Below are positions 1 to 9,225 of a stretch of 64,000 bases of DNA, one piece after another. A program made the translations under genes and the position numbers. The first letter of the stretch is position 1. Every line of letters starts with the position of its first letter. The DNA is from Gemmatimonadetes bacterium T265 (GTDB lineage: Bacteria > Gemmatimonadota > Gemmatimonadetes > Gemmatimonadales > Gemmatimonadaceae): NCBI GenBank assembly GCA_019973575.1, contig BPUI01000001.1:2492342-2556341 (forward strand), given 5' to 3'. The notes under the pieces were generated by a model, which was not told the DNA's origin, made no database searches, and worked only from the letters and a program-made list of their open reading frames with translations.

Positions 1-2690
1 CCGCGCGCGGCCGGCGGTACGAGGGCCGCCTCCGGGAGTGCCGGCTCGGCCGTCGCCGCGCGCAGCACGGCCGCCGCGTACTGGGTACGCCCGGTGAGCG
101 CTGCGAGCGACGCGCGTGCGTCGGCGTCGCCCGCCCCGGGTGCGGCAAGGAGCGTGTCAGCGAGTGCTGTCGCGCGCGCGACCTCGTGCAGCTTCAGAAG
201 GATCCGCACCTCCGCGCGCCCGAGTTCGGCGACGGCGGGCCCCGCGGGCGTGAGCAGTCGCGCCCGGCGCGTCGCGTCGAGCGCGCCCGGCCCGCCGTCG
301 GCAGCGTGGAGCAACTCGCCCGAGCCCTCGCGCGCGACGGCGAGCACGCCTAACACGTCGGAACTGCGCGGGAACGCGTTCGCCCATCGCGTCGCCACGT
401 CCAGCAGCACCGCGCGGTTCCGGGCGACCGCGGCGTGCGTAGTGGCCGGGATGCCGCCCGCGCCGACGACGTCGGGCGGGTACGGAACGAACGCGAGCGT
501 GTCGCCGGCGAGCGTCGGGAACGCAACCATCCGCGTCGTTCTCGCGCCGTCGGTCGCCAAACCCGGCCGGAGCTGGTTGTAGTTGGCAACAAGCAGGCGC
601 GGCAGTATGCTCGCGGCGTTACCACGGAACGCCAGATGCACCGACGGCAGGAGCACGAAGACGCGCTGGTACGCCGCGATCGCGCCGCTGTAGCTCGACC
701 GAAACCGCCACCCACTCGGGCTCTGCGCGTCGCGGACGACCACCGAATCCTTCGCCTGGCAGTCGCCGAGTCCGTACCACGCCGCGAGGTCCATCGAATC
801 GCGCCTAACGATCGCGCGGTAGAGGCGACACGCGTCGGGGTACCGGTCGTCGGCCAGCGCAGAGAGCGCCTGCGCCGCCTCGGCGTCCGCGGGTGGCAGG
901 TGCCCCGCCAGCGCCACCGCCCGCGTGGCCGCGCGGCGCCAATCCGCCGACGGCGCGTGCACCATCCACGCGTAGGCCTGCGCCTGCCACCGGTACGCGA
1001 GCGCGTAGTCCGGGTCGAGCTGCGCCGCCTCGCCGAACGCCTGCGCGGCCCCGTCGAGGTCCCAGCGCGCGAGCGCGTCGTGCCCGCGGTCGTAGGCGCG
1101 CCAGGCGTTCCACGACGCCGTGCCGAACGCCCCCGCGACCGAGACGCGGCTCCGCGCCGTGCCGAGTAGGAGCGTGTCGGCGAGCGTCCCGAACTGCCGG
1201 CCGAGGTCCGCGAGCACCGGCGTCGGGTAAATCGTGTGCTCCCGCCGCGTGCTGTCCGGGTGGGCGACGTCGTACAGCGCCGCGCGCACCGCGACCGCCC
1301 CCGTCCCGGACACCGCCCGCGGCGGGCGCGCGATCGTGCCCCACGCCAGCCGCCCCGCGCCGAGCTCGCGCGCGATCGCCAGCGCCTCGTCGAGCGTGCG
1401 CGGGGCCGCGACGCCGCGCCGCGTGAGCGCGTCGTGCACCCGCGTCGCGTTAACGAGCCGCAGGCCCGTCCACCGACTCATCGCGTCGAGCAGCAACTGC
1501 TCCGCGTCGTGCCCGTCGACGCCCGCCGCCGCGTCGCGCCCTGCACCCGCGCCCGTGTCGCCGCTTGGCGCGCGCTCGTCCGCGAAGGGCAGCACGACGA
1601 CGAGCGCCGGGTCCGCGGCCGCGCCCGTGTGCTGGCCCCGAACCCAGAGCCCGACGGCGCCCGCGACGGCGAGCCCCGCCGCGAGCGCGGCGATCCTGCG
1701 CGGGCTTCGCCTGCGGCGCACGGCACCGGTCCCGGCGAGCGCCGCCTGCGCGGCGCGCACGTCGTCGGCGAACGCGTCCGCGCTCGCGTACCGCTGCGCC
1801 GGGTCCGGCGCGAGCGCGCGTGCGACGATCGCGTCCACCAGACGCGTCGTCTCCGGCGGGAGTCCCGGCCGCGTGCCGACGACCGGCGCCGGCCCGGTCA
1901 GCCGGCGCCGCATCGCCTCGAGCGGCGACGTGACGTCCGCGTGCGGCGGCACGCCGGTCAGCATCTCGTAGAGGAGCACGCCGAGCGACCAGACGTCGGA
2001 TCGGGCGTCGACGTGCGGGTCGCCGGTCGCCTGCTCGGGGGCCATGTAGACCGGCGTCCCAACCGCGTGTCCGGCGCGCGTCACGCGCCCGAGGTCGTCA
2101 CCACCCGTGCGGTCGAGGCTCTCGCGCCCCGTCAGCCGCGCGATGCCGAAGTCGCACACCACCGCGTGCCAGCGCGCCACCGTCGCGGCGGTGGTCGTCG
2201 TGAGGCCCGGCGTCGCGCCCGCGGCGGGCGCGTAGCCGGAGAGCATCACGTTCTCCGGCTTGATGTCGCGGTGCACGACGTGCCGCGCGTGCGCGTAGGC
2301 GAGCGCGTCGGCCACCTCCGCCGCGACGCGCAACGCGTCGCCCGGCGGGAGCGCCCCTTCGCGCGTGAGCCGCGACCGGAGCGTCTCGCCCTCGACGTAC
2401 GGCATGACGAAGTACAGCGCCCCGCGCGCCTCGCCCGAGTCGTGCAGCGGCAGGATGTGCGGGTGGTGCAGGCGCGCGAGCAGCGAGATCTCGCGGTGGA
2501 AGCGCGCCGCCCCGCCGACCGGCCCCGCGCTCGGGTCGAGCACCTTGAGCGCGACGAACCGCCCGTGCTTGCGGTCCCGGGCGAGGTAGACCACCGCCGA
2601 GCCGCCGCGCCCGATCTCGCGCTCGATGACGTACCGGGCGTCCGGGTCGCGGGAGAAGTGCGGGTCGACCACGCGAGGAAGAGCCTGCAC
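1..2690 (-). CDS. Receptor-type Ser/Thr protein kinase with C-terminal sensory/TPR half (3' end outside window)
   Basis: The minus strand is open from a GTG at 2690 to the window edge (about 896 codons, no stop seen). The N-terminal kinase domain shows a glycine loop (EIGRGGSAVVYLA, near residue 20), a catalytic loop HRDIKPENVML near residue 140 and the DFG motif (CDFGIAR) near residue 180, so the Hanks-type catalytic residues are intact. A hydrophobic segment near residue 325 (AVAGAVGLWV) should span the membrane. After it comes a stretch with VVVLPFADE, the TolB-N/FlgO-like strand common in such kinases, then Ala/Arg-rich helical sequence compatible with TPR repeats. It probably phosphorylates cytoplasmic targets in response to an extracytoplasmic signal; the target is unknown. 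The start is uncertain: a second GTG lies 18 nt downstream. The gene is transcribed away from the MFS/spermidine synthase gene end at 2769, with which it is co-directional. Confidence 0.9.
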   Translation of the reverse strand, partial: MQALPRVVDPHFSRDPDARYVIEREIGRGGSAVVYLARDRKHGRFVALKVLDPSAGPVGGAARFHREISLLARLHHPHILPLHDSGEARGALYFVMPYVEGETLRSRLTREGALPPGDALRVAAEVADALAYAHARHVVHRDIKPENVMLSGYAPAAGATPGLTTTTAATVARWHAVVCDFGIARLTGRESLDRTGGDDLGRVTRAGHAVGTPVYMAPEQATGDPHVDARSDVWSLGVLLYEMLTGVPPHADVTSPLEAMRRRLTGPAPVVGTRPGLPPETTRLVDAIVARALAPDPAQRYASADAFADDVRAAQAALAGTGAVRRRRSPRRIAALAAGLAVAGAVGLWVRGQHTGAAADPALVVVLPFADERAPSGDTGAGAGRDAAAGVDGHDAEQLLLDAMSRWTGLRLVNATRVHDALTRRGVAAPRTLDEALAIARELGAGRLAWGTIARPPRAVSGTGAVAVRAALYDVAHPDSTRREHTIYPTPVLADLGRQFGTLADTLLLGTARSRVSVAGAFGTASWNAWRAYDRGHDALARWDLDGAAQAFGEAAQLDPDYALAYRWQAQAYAWMVHAPSADWRRAATRAVALAGHLPPADAEAAQALSALADDRYPDACRLYRAIVRRDSMDLAAWYGLGDCQAKDSVVVRDAQSPSGWRFRSSYSGAIAAYQRVFVLLPSVHLAFRGNAASILPRLLVANYNQLRPGLATDGARTTRMVAFPTLAGDTLAFVPYPPDVVGAGGIPATTHAAVARNRAVLLDVATRWANAFPRSSDVLGVLAVAREGSGELLHAADGGPGALDATRRARLLTPAGPAVAELGRAEVRILLKLHEVARATALADTLLAAPGAGDADARASLAALTGRTQYAAAVLRAATAEPALPEAALVPPAAR

Positions 2691-2747
2691 GGGCGTTAGG
2701 GGGCGGGGCGCGACTAAACTACCACGCCGGGGACGTAGCAACAAAGC

Positions 2748-2763
2748 GGCGCCGGCCGGCGCC
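2748..2763 (-). terminator. Possible intrinsic terminator after the MFS/spermidine synthase gene
   Basis: A perfect 16-bp GC palindrome (GGCGCCGGCCGGCGCC) starts 5 nt after the stop at 2769. On the minus strand it is followed by CGCTTTGTTGC, a short T-rich run. The T tract is weak, so this is only a candidate. Confidence 0.35.
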
Positions 2764-2768
2764 CGGCG

Positions 2769-5700
2769 TCAGCGTGCCGCGACCGCCCCCGGCGCCGTCC
2801 GGCCGACCGGCGCGCGCCCCGCCGTGCCCGCCGGCACCCACGCGTCGAGCAAGGCGTCCCGCACGTCTTCCGCGCGCCGCCGCACGAGCGGCCGGAGCTG
2901 CGCGAGCGCCTGCCGCGCGCCGGCGACGTCCCCCGTGCGGAGCGCCGCGACCACGCTCCCGTCGAGTAACAGTTCGGCGTCGACCCACCGGTCGCCCTGC
3001 GCGGCGTCGTCGCGCAGCGACTTTGCGGCCGCGTTCGCCTCGTCCCAGCGGTACGCCGCGAGCCCGTGCACGAAGTGCAACGCCTGTAGCGCCTGTTCGG
3101 GCGCGTCCGCCGCCTCGAGGTACGCGAACGTGCGCGCGTAGAACGCCGAGTCCGCGACGCCCGCCGTCCCGCCGTGCACGTCCCCCTCGCACTCGAGCGC
3201 CTGCGCGACGAACCGCCGCCAGTCGGCCGGCGCGCGCCGCGTCGCGAGCACCACCTCGTACGCCGCCCGCCGGTACACGGCGTCGCGCACCCAGCCTTCG
3301 TCCTCGCGCGCGATCCCGAGCATCGGCGCCTCGCCGCCGCCGCCCGCGGCGCGCGCCATCGCCTCGCGCGCGTCCCACGCGCCCCGCAGCGCCGCGCCGC
3401 GCGCGAGCGCGAGGTGTCGCGGCATCGCGACCGGCGACACCGGCCGCGTCGTGAAGCCCACGCGCCACCCGCGCATCCCCGCGACCGGGTCGAACCGGCC
3501 TAACGGCAACCCGCGGTACCCCGCCGCGCTCCGCCGCTGGTACCGCGTCCGCTCGGCACCGAGGTCGAGCACCGGGTGGTAATCGGAGTTGACGGGCGCG
3601 TAGCCCGCGAGCAGCGGCGCGAGCGCCTCGCGGTCGGCGAGGAGCGCGGCGGCAAGCGTCGCCGAGTCGAGCGGCAGCGCGTGCCGCAGGTCCGCGGCGT
3701 AGGCCGGCGCGTTCACGACGCGCCAGTCCGGCTCGCGCAGCGCGGGCGCGGTCGTCGCCACGACGAGGATGTCGGCCGGCGAGACGAGGTAGACCGCGTA
3801 CGCCGGGAAGTGCCGGTGCAGCGCGGCCAGCACCGACGTCACGAGCGGGTCGTCGATCTCGTAGAGGTGGAGCCACTGCCCGAACACGCCGCCCGGCACG
3901 AGGTAGCGTGTCACGCGCGCGTAGAACTCGTCGGTGAACAGCCCCGACACGCCGCTCACCCACGGGTTGCTCGGCTCGCTCAGGATGAGGTCGAAGCGCC
4001 GCCCGGCGCCGGCGAAGTACGCCTTCGCGTCGTCGAGCACGAACGCCGAGCGCGGGTCGTCGAAGACGCGGCGGTTGGCCGGGTAGAACTGGCGCGAGCC
4101 GCGGACCATCATCGGCTCGATGTCGACCGTGCGGAGCGCGCGCAGGGCGGGAGAGCCTAACAGCAGGTGCGACGTCATCCCCGAGCCCTCGCCGATCACG
4201 ACGCCCGTGCGCGCGTTCGGCGCGTGCGCGAGCGTGATGAGCGGCAGCAGCACCTGCGTGACCTGGTCGCCCTCGATCGGGTGCCGCGTCGTGTCGCCCG
4301 CGGCCGGGCGGATCCAGTCGAGCGAGAGCGAGGCGTCCGGCTTCCCGTTGGTCGCGAGCGAGAGCATGCGCGACTCGTTGTGGCGGCGCACGCTCACCGT
4401 CGCCGTGCGGCCGTCGGCGTAGAACGGGACGACGAAGTCCTTGGGGTCGGACACCTGCGCGTAGCGGTAGACGCCGCTCGTGAGCACCGCGGGGTCGAAC
4501 GGCGTCGACGCGGCGAGCAGCACGAGGATCACCGTCGCCGCCGCGCCGACGGGCAGGTACGCGCGCGCGGCCGTCTCCGCGCCGGCGAGCCGCGGCCGGC
4601 GCGGGCGCGCGTCCGCGCCTTCCGGCGTCGGCCGTGGCGGCGTCGCACGCCCCCCCTCGTCCACCTCCTCGCCGAACAGCGGCAGCCGCATGAGCAGCCA
4701 CACGCCGAGGCCGACGTCGATCAGCGCGCCAGCGACGAGCAGCCACTTCAGCCCGAGCACCGGCAGCAGCACCAGCCCCGCGACCGCCGCGCCGACGATC
4801 GACCCCAGCGTGTTCACGGCGTACACGCGCCCGATCGCGCCCTCGCCGACGCCGCGCGCGAGCAGCACGCGCGTGATGAGCGGCAGCGTGATCCCCGCGC
4901 AGAACGTCGCCGGCAACATCACCACGAGGCAGAGCGCGTAGCGCGCGAGGCTGAACGCCGTGTAGCCCTCCGGCGTGAGGTCGAGCGCGGCGAGCAACCA
5001 CGCCATCGCGTGAAAGCTCCACAGGTACACCGGCAGCGTCGCGATCGCGAGTGACCCCATGACCCACTGCGTGAGCCCGAGCGCGGCCATCGGGTCGGCG
5101 AAGCGGTCCGCCCGCCCGCGCACCCACCACGCGCCGAGCGCGAGGCCGAGGATGAACGCCGACAGCATCAACTCGAACGAGTGGGTGGCCGAGCCGACGA
5201 CGAGCGACAGCATCCGGATCCACGCGATCTCGTAGACGAACGAGGACGCCGCCGTCCCGAAAGCGACGCCGAGGAGCGTGCGCACGACGACCCGCGGCAC
5301 GCGCCGCGGCCGCGCGTCGGGAGGCGCGCCGACGTCCGCCGCCGGGACCGCGGTCACGACCTCCCCCTCGTCGGCGCGCGCCGCGCCGTACGCCCCGACC
5401 GCGACGAGCAGGTTGCACGCGGCCGCGGCCGCGAGCGTCCCGGGCAGCCCGACGCGCCCGAGCAGGACGAAGCCCGCGACGAGCACCCCGCCCGCCGCGC
5501 CTAACGAGTTGGCGAAGTAGAGCAGCGCGAGCGTGCGCCCGGGCGCGCCCGGCGTCCGGCGTAGCGCGCCCGCACTCATCAGCGGGAACGTCGCGCCGAG
5601 TAGCACGCTCTGCGGGAGAATCAGCAGCGCGGCGATCGTCCACTTCGCCGCGGTCACGACCGCCCCGCCGCCGAGCGCGGGGAAGAGAGCGTCGTACGCG

Positions 5701-5981
5701 CCGTTCGTGACCGCGACGAACAGCGGGTGGAACACGACGGCGATCGCGCCCACCGCCAGCTCCACCGCCGCGTACCAGACGAGCGGCTCGCGGACGCGGG
5801 CCGACCGGCGCCCGACGAGGTGCGCGCCGAGCGACATCCCGCCGAGGAAGATCACGAGCACGAGCAGCTGCGCGTACGCGCTGTGCCCGACGAACAGGCC
5901 GAGGTAGCGGGTCCAGATGGATTCGTACATCAGTCCGGCGGCGCCGGACAGGACGAACAGGGCGACGAGGACGGGGAGCAT
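2769..5981 (-). CDS. Fused MFS-like transporter / spermidine synthase domain protein with TPR-like tail
   Basis: This 1070-residue protein has three parts. Residues 1 to about 480 are a multi-pass membrane region (start MLPVLVALFVLSGAAGLMYE) of the type fused to spermidine synthases. Residues about 560-780 are a spermidine-synthase (SpeE) fold with an AdoMet-binding strand (VVIGEGSGMTS), the acidic VDIEPMM turn, and the LILSEPSNPW / LFTDEFY signature. The remaining ~250 residues are Ala/Arg-rich and helical. Characterised SpeE transfers aminopropyl groups from decarboxylated AdoMet to putrescine; whether this fused form does so is unknown. It begins 10 nt after the P450 stop, so the two are probably co-transcribed. 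A long apparent frame antisense or offset to it is a GC-rich shadow. Confidence 0.88.
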   Translation of the reverse strand: MLPVLVALFVLSGAAGLMYESIWTRYLGLFVGHSAYAQLLVLVIFLGGMSLGAHLVGRRSARVREPLVWYAAVELAVGAIAVVFHPLFVAVTNGAYDALFPALGGGAVVTAAKWTIAALLILPQSVLLGATFPLMSAGALRRTPGAPGRTLALLYFANSLGAAGGVLVAGFVLLGRVGLPGTLAAAAACNLLVAVGAYGAARADEGEVVTAVPAADVGAPPDARPRRVPRVVVRTLLGVAFGTAASSFVYEIAWIRMLSLVVGSATHSFELMLSAFILGLALGAWWVRGRADRFADPMAALGLTQWVMGSLAIATLPVYLWSFHAMAWLLAALDLTPEGYTAFSLARYALCLVVMLPATFCAGITLPLITRVLLARGVGEGAIGRVYAVNTLGSIVGAAVAGLVLLPVLGLKWLLVAGALIDVGLGVWLLMRLPLFGEEVDEGGRATPPRPTPEGADARPRRPRLAGAETAARAYLPVGAAATVILVLLAASTPFDPAVLTSGVYRYAQVSDPKDFVVPFYADGRTATVSVRRHNESRMLSLATNGKPDASLSLDWIRPAAGDTTRHPIEGDQVTQVLLPLITLAHAPNARTGVVIGEGSGMTSHLLLGSPALRALRTVDIEPMMVRGSRQFYPANRRVFDDPRSAFVLDDAKAYFAGAGRRFDLILSEPSNPWVSGVSGLFTDEFYARVTRYLVPGGVFGQWLHLYEIDDPLVTSVLAALHRHFPAYAVYLVSPADILVVATTAPALREPDWRVVNAPAYAADLRHALPLDSATLAAALLADREALAPLLAGYAPVNSDYHPVLDLGAERTRYQRRSAAGYRGLPLGRFDPVAGMRGWRVGFTTRPVSPVAMPRHLALARGAALRGAWDAREAMARAAGGGGEAPMLGIAREDEGWVRDAVYRRAAYEVVLATRRAPADWRRFVAQALECEGDVHGGTAGVADSAFYARTFAYLEAADAPEQALQALHFVHGLAAYRWDEANAAAKSLRDDAAQGDRWVDAELLLDGSVVAALRTGDVAGARQALAQLRPLVRRRAEDVRDALLDAWVPAGTAGRAPVGRTAPGAVAAR

Positions 5982-5991
5982 GCCGACGAGC

Positions 5992-7473
5992 TTAGTCGAA
6001 GGGGACCGGGTCGCGCTCCGTCACGATCGCGCGCACGCCGCCGACCGGGCGCAGGGTGACCGCCCCGCGCGGGCGCGGCGCCGGCCCGGGCGCGAGGCGG
6101 ACCGACCACCGGCTCGCGAGCGTCGCGAGCACGAGCGTCGTCTCCGTCCACGCGAACTGCTCCCCGATGCAGATGCGCGACCCGCCGCCGAACGGGAAGT
6201 AGGCGAACCGCGGCCGGGCCGCGGCGGCCTCGGCGTCGAGCCACCGCTCGGGCGCGAACCGCTCCGGGTCCGGCCACCAGCGCGGGTCGTGGTGGGCGAG
6301 CCACGGCGAGGCGACGACACCCCACCCGGGCTCGATGACGTACCCGCCGAGCGTCGTGCGCTCCACGCACCGCCGCCCGATCGCGTACGCCGGCGGGAAG
6401 AGTCGCATGCTCTCGGCGATGACCGCGCGCGTGTACGACAGCGCGGGGACGTCGTCCGCCGTCGGCGCCCGCCGCCCCGCGCCAGACCCCAGCACCGCGT
6501 CGAGCTCCGCGTGCAGCCGCGCCTCGACGTCCGGGTTAGTGCCGAGCAGGTACCAAGTCCAGCCGAGCGCGGACGCCGTCGTCTCGTGGCCGGCGAGGAA
6601 GATCGTCATGACCTCGTCGCGCAGCTCGGCGTCGCTCAGCGCGGCGGCGCCCGCCGCGGCGTCGGCCGCCGGGCCCGACGCGTCGGTCCCGTCGTCACGC
6701 GCGGCGAGCAGCATCGAGAGCAGGTCACCGCGGTCCGTGGGCTCGCCGCGGGCTGCGGCGGCGCGGCGCTCCGCGATCATCCCGTAGACGATCCGGTCGA
6801 GCCGCGCGCGCCCGCGGCGGAAGCGCCGCGCGATCGGGATCGGCAGCCGCAGCGCCCACCCCCCGAACGGAACGAAGGCGAGCGGCGCCGCCCGCAGCGC
6901 GTCCCCGAGCGCCTCGGCCACCTCCGCAGCGCGGTCGCCGACGTCCGCGCCGAAGAGCGTCTCGCCGGCGATGCCTAACGTGAGCGCCAGCATCTCGGCC
7001 GCGACGTCGAGCGGCGCGGCGGGGTCGGCGCGGGCGCGCCAGCGCGCGTCCCACGCGACCGCCGCGGCGACCATCGCGCGCGCGTAGCCGGCCACCCGCT
7101 CGCGGTGGAACGCCGGCTGCGCCATGCGGCGGTGGCGGCGGTGCAGCTCCCCCTCGCTCGTCAGCAACCCCTCGCCGAGGAACAGCTTGAGCCCGAGGTG
7201 CGCGTAGCCGCGGGCGAACCGCTTCTGCTGGGTGACGAGCACCTCGCGCGCCGCGTCCGGGTGCGCGACGACCACGAACGTGCGCCCGAGCGCGCGCATC
7301 CGCACGACGTCGCCGTACGCCGCGTGTAGCGCCTGCACGGTGCCGAGCGGGTCGCGGGCGAGGCTCACCCCCCACGCGATCGGCCACGCGGCGCGGGCGA
7401 GCGGCGGGCGGCGCGCCGCGGCCGGCACGGGTGCGTCCGGTCCGCGCGCGTCAGAGAGCAAGGAGGTCGACAC
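5992..7473 (-). CDS. Cytochrome P450
   Basis: The 493-residue protein is full length for a soluble bacterial P450. The oxygen-binding I-helix motif AGHETT lies at 294-299, the ExxR motif (ESMR) at 354-357, and the haem loop FGGGSRICIG at 428-437 with the thiolate ligand Cys435. There is no N-terminal membrane anchor. The overall pattern (PERWLDAE, FAYFPFGGGSR) is closest to the fatty-acid or terpene hydroxylase-like class (CYP102/CYP4-type core), but the substrate cannot be told. It lies 60 nt after the anti-sigma factor gene on the same strand and 10 nt before the MFS/spermidine synthase gene. Sigma, anti-sigma, P450 and the fused transporter may therefore form one transcriptional unit. No ferredoxin or reductase partner is encoded nearby. 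Confidence 0.93.
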   Translation of the reverse strand: MSTSLLSDARGPDAPVPAAARRPPLARAAWPIAWGVSLARDPLGTVQALHAAYGDVVRMRALGRTFVVVAHPDAAREVLVTQQKRFARGYAHLGLKLFLGEGLLTSEGELHRRHRRMAQPAFHRERVAGYARAMVAAAVAWDARWRARADPAAPLDVAAEMLALTLGIAGETLFGADVGDRAAEVAEALGDALRAAPLAFVPFGGWALRLPIPIARRFRRGRARLDRIVYGMIAERRAAAARGEPTDRGDLLSMLLAARDDGTDASGPAADAAAGAAALSDAELRDEVMTIFLAGHETTASALGWTWYLLGTNPDVEARLHAELDAVLGSGAGRRAPTADDVPALSYTRAVIAESMRLFPPAYAIGRRCVERTTLGGYVIEPGWGVVASPWLAHHDPRWWPDPERFAPERWLDAEAAAARPRFAYFPFGGGSRICIGEQFAWTETTLVLATLASRWSVRLAPGPAPRPRGAVTLRPVGGVRAIVTERDPVPFD

Positions 7474-7533
7474 CGCCGAACGATCGCCGGATGGGCACCG
7501 GCCCGGCTAGGGCGTGCGCGCGCGGAACGGCGG

Positions 7534-8460
7534 TCACGGCGGACCGCAGCGCCCGGCGGGCTGCGGCGCGAGGCGGACCGCGCCGTCGGTCCAGCCTCGG
7601 CCGTCCCGGCCGACCACGAGCACCGGGAGCGTCGAATCGCGCCACGTGACCTGGAGCGAGTCGTTGTGGACGCGCGCCCACGCGCCCTGCGCCGCGCCGT
7701 CCGCCAGTACGACGCCGGACGTGTCGAGTTGCAGCGGCGACGGGAACCGCGCCGGGGTCGCGGTGGGCTTCGAACGGCTCGGCGCGCCGGTGACGATGAA
7801 ACACTCTGCCGACGCACCGACGGCCCGCGCGCGCGCGTCCAGCGCGATTGGCCGCCGTGCGAGCGCCGGCGCAGCGAGCGTGACGGCGGTGGCGGGCGCG
7901 GCCGCCGAATCCGCGCCCGCGACCTCACGCGGCTCGGCTGCCGCCGACGTCACCTTGTCCGGGGCTGGTGCCGGTACGAGCGCCGGGGCCGGTCGGGGCG
8001 CGGCCACGGCCGGCACGACCGGCTCGGCCGCGGGAGCTTGCGCCGACACCGCCTGGCCGCGCTCCACCGGCGCTTCGTACCGCCGCGACCCGAGGTAGGC
8101 ACTGCCGCCGATTCCGGCCACGAGGAGAGCGGCCGCGGCGACGCGGAGCCCGGCCCGCACCTGCGCGGGGCGACGGCCACGTGCCGGGACGATCACGCCG
8201 TCGCCGCGCAGCAGCACCGCGCCCGGTCCGTCATCGAGCCTCCCGATCACGCCCGTCGCGGCGGCCGCGAGCCCGCGCGCCTCGGCGACGAGCGCCGCGC
8301 ACCGTGCGCACCCATCAAGGTGCTCCGCGACGCGCGCCGCCTCGTCGGCCGACAAGGCGCCGTCGACGAACGCGTGCGCCGCCCCCTCGTCCAGGTGCCC
8401 GTCCGCACCGATCATCGCCTCGGCCATGTCGCCGGCGCGTTCCGACTCATCAGGACGCAT
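7534..8460 (-). CDS. Anti-sigma factor, zinc-finger type, single membrane span
   Basis: This 308-residue protein starts 11 nt inside the upstream sigma-factor gene (a second ATG at 8427 would avoid the overlap). An N-terminal zinc-binding anti-sigma motif H47-x3-C51-x2-C54 (EHLDGCARC) follows an acidic helix containing the AHAFVDG motif. A membrane helix lies near residues 145-165 of the frame or slightly earlier (RVAAAALLVAGIGGSAYLG). The outer half is Ala/Pro-rich and then forms a compact domain. By analogy with ZAS proteins it holds the partner ECF sigma factor at the membrane until an envelope signal releases it. The signal is not evident from the sequence. Confidence 0.85.
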   Translation of the reverse strand: MRPDESERAGDMAEAMIGADGHLDEGAAHAFVDGALSADEAARVAEHLDGCARCAALVAEARGLAAAATGVIGRLDDGPGAVLLRGDGVIVPARGRRPAQVRAGLRVAAAALLVAGIGGSAYLGSRRYEAPVERGQAVSAQAPAAEPVVPAVAAPRPAPALVPAPAPDKVTSAAAEPREVAGADSAAAPATAVTLAAPALARRPIALDARARAVGASAECFIVTGAPSRSKPTATPARFPSPLQLDTSGVVLADGAAQGAWARVHNDSLQVTWRDSTLPVLVVGRDGRGWTDGAVRLAPQPAGRCGPP

Positions 8461-8977
8461 TCGCCCTCCGCCCCGCCCCGCCGGCGAGCGCCTCGTAGTG
8501 CTCGACCAGACGCCGTCGCGCCCGCGCCAGCGTCGTGCCGACCGACCCGACGCTGAGCGTCAACGCGGCCGCAATCTCCGGATAACTCAACCCTTCCTCC
8601 CGCATCAGCAGCGCGAGCCGGTCCCGCTCGGCGAGCGCGTCGACGGCGCGGCGGGCGAGCGCCGCCTCGCGCGCGCGCTCCTGCGCCTGCTCGAACGTCG
8701 CCGCCGGGGATTCTACCCGCGCGTCGTCGGACTCGGCGCGGAGCAGCGCCAGACGTCGACGCTGCCGCGCGTCGCGCCGCGCCTCGTCGCGCACCAGGTT
8801 CGTCGCGACCGCGAACAGCCAGCTCCGCTCTTTGTCCGGCGCCGGCGCGTTGCGCAAGGCGCGCACGAACGTCTCCTGCGCGACTTCCTCCGCCCAGTCG
8901 CGGTCGCCGAGCCGGCGCGTCAGGTACCGCACGAGCGCCGGGTGGTACGTGTGGAAGAGGCGGTCGACGTCGGACAT
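8450..8977 (-). CDS. ECF RNA polymerase sigma factor
   Basis: The protein has 175 residues from ATG 8977, the normal size for an ECF sigma factor. Region 2 is seen in LFHTYHPALVRYLTRRLG and WAEEVAQETFVRAL (core binding, -10 recognition). Region 4 is LSYPEIAAALTLSVGSVGTTLARARR, a helix-turn-helix for -35 binding. The frame stays open upstream to 9208, but that extension lacks conservation and would run over the promoter region of the divergent TetR gene, so 8977 is preferred. It overlaps the start of its anti-sigma gene, typical of translational coupling. Likely targets are its own operon and possibly the P450 gene; no promoter motif could be assigned. Confidence 0.9.
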   Translation of the reverse strand: MSDVDRLFHTYHPALVRYLTRRLGDRDWAEEVAQETFVRALRNAPAPDKERSWLFAVATNLVRDEARRDARQRRRLALLRAESDDARVESPAATFEQAQERAREAALARRAVDALAERDRLALLMREEGLSYPEIAAALTLSVGSVGTTLARARRRLVEHYEALAGGAGRRANAS

Positions 8978-9173
8978 CGGCGGGGCGGGGGAGGGCGGCG
9001 CCGCACGCGCGGCTCGCACCCGGGAGACGCGCGCGGCGGCCCGCCATGCACACGAGACGCGGCGGATCGCGCGGCCGGCTCCGACTCGGGCTCGGACGGG
9101 GTCGCCGAAACACGCGCGCCGGCGGGCCGTAGTCAAGCGACGCGTTTGCGCACTATGGCACTGTTCGGCGTGC

Positions 9174-9193
9174 AAGCAAGTGATTACTTGCTT
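9174..9193. promoter_or_regulatory. Perfect inverted repeat, probable TetR-family operator
   Basis: AAGCAAGT-GATT-ACTTGCTT is a perfect 8-bp inverted repeat with a 4-bp spacer, sitting 33 nt before the TetR start in the only AT-rich patch of the region. Its right arm overlaps the candidate -35 box, which fits autorepression. Confidence 0.75.
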
Positions 9194-9216
9194 CGTGAGC
9201 CTTTTCATATTATGCT
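9188..9216 (+). promoter_or_regulatory. Candidate sigma-70 promoter for the tetR-tolC-adaptor operon
   Basis: TTGCTT (9188-9193) and TATGCT (9211-9216) are separated by 17 nt, close to the -35/-10 consensus and unusual in this GC-rich background. The transcript would start just before the ATG at 9226, giving a very short leader. Confidence 0.6.
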
Positions 9217-9225
9217 GACGCCGCC

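Noticed and set aside
1236-2699. Long plus-strand frame opposite the kinase
   Set aside because: Antisense to a kinase with intact HRD and DFG motifs; Arg-rich and without domain signature.
2719-5643. Long apparent protein frame (974 codons) offset to the MFS/spermidine synthase gene
   Set aside because: Arg/Ala-dominated translation in another register of a clear gene; no motifs. A typical GC-rich shadow.
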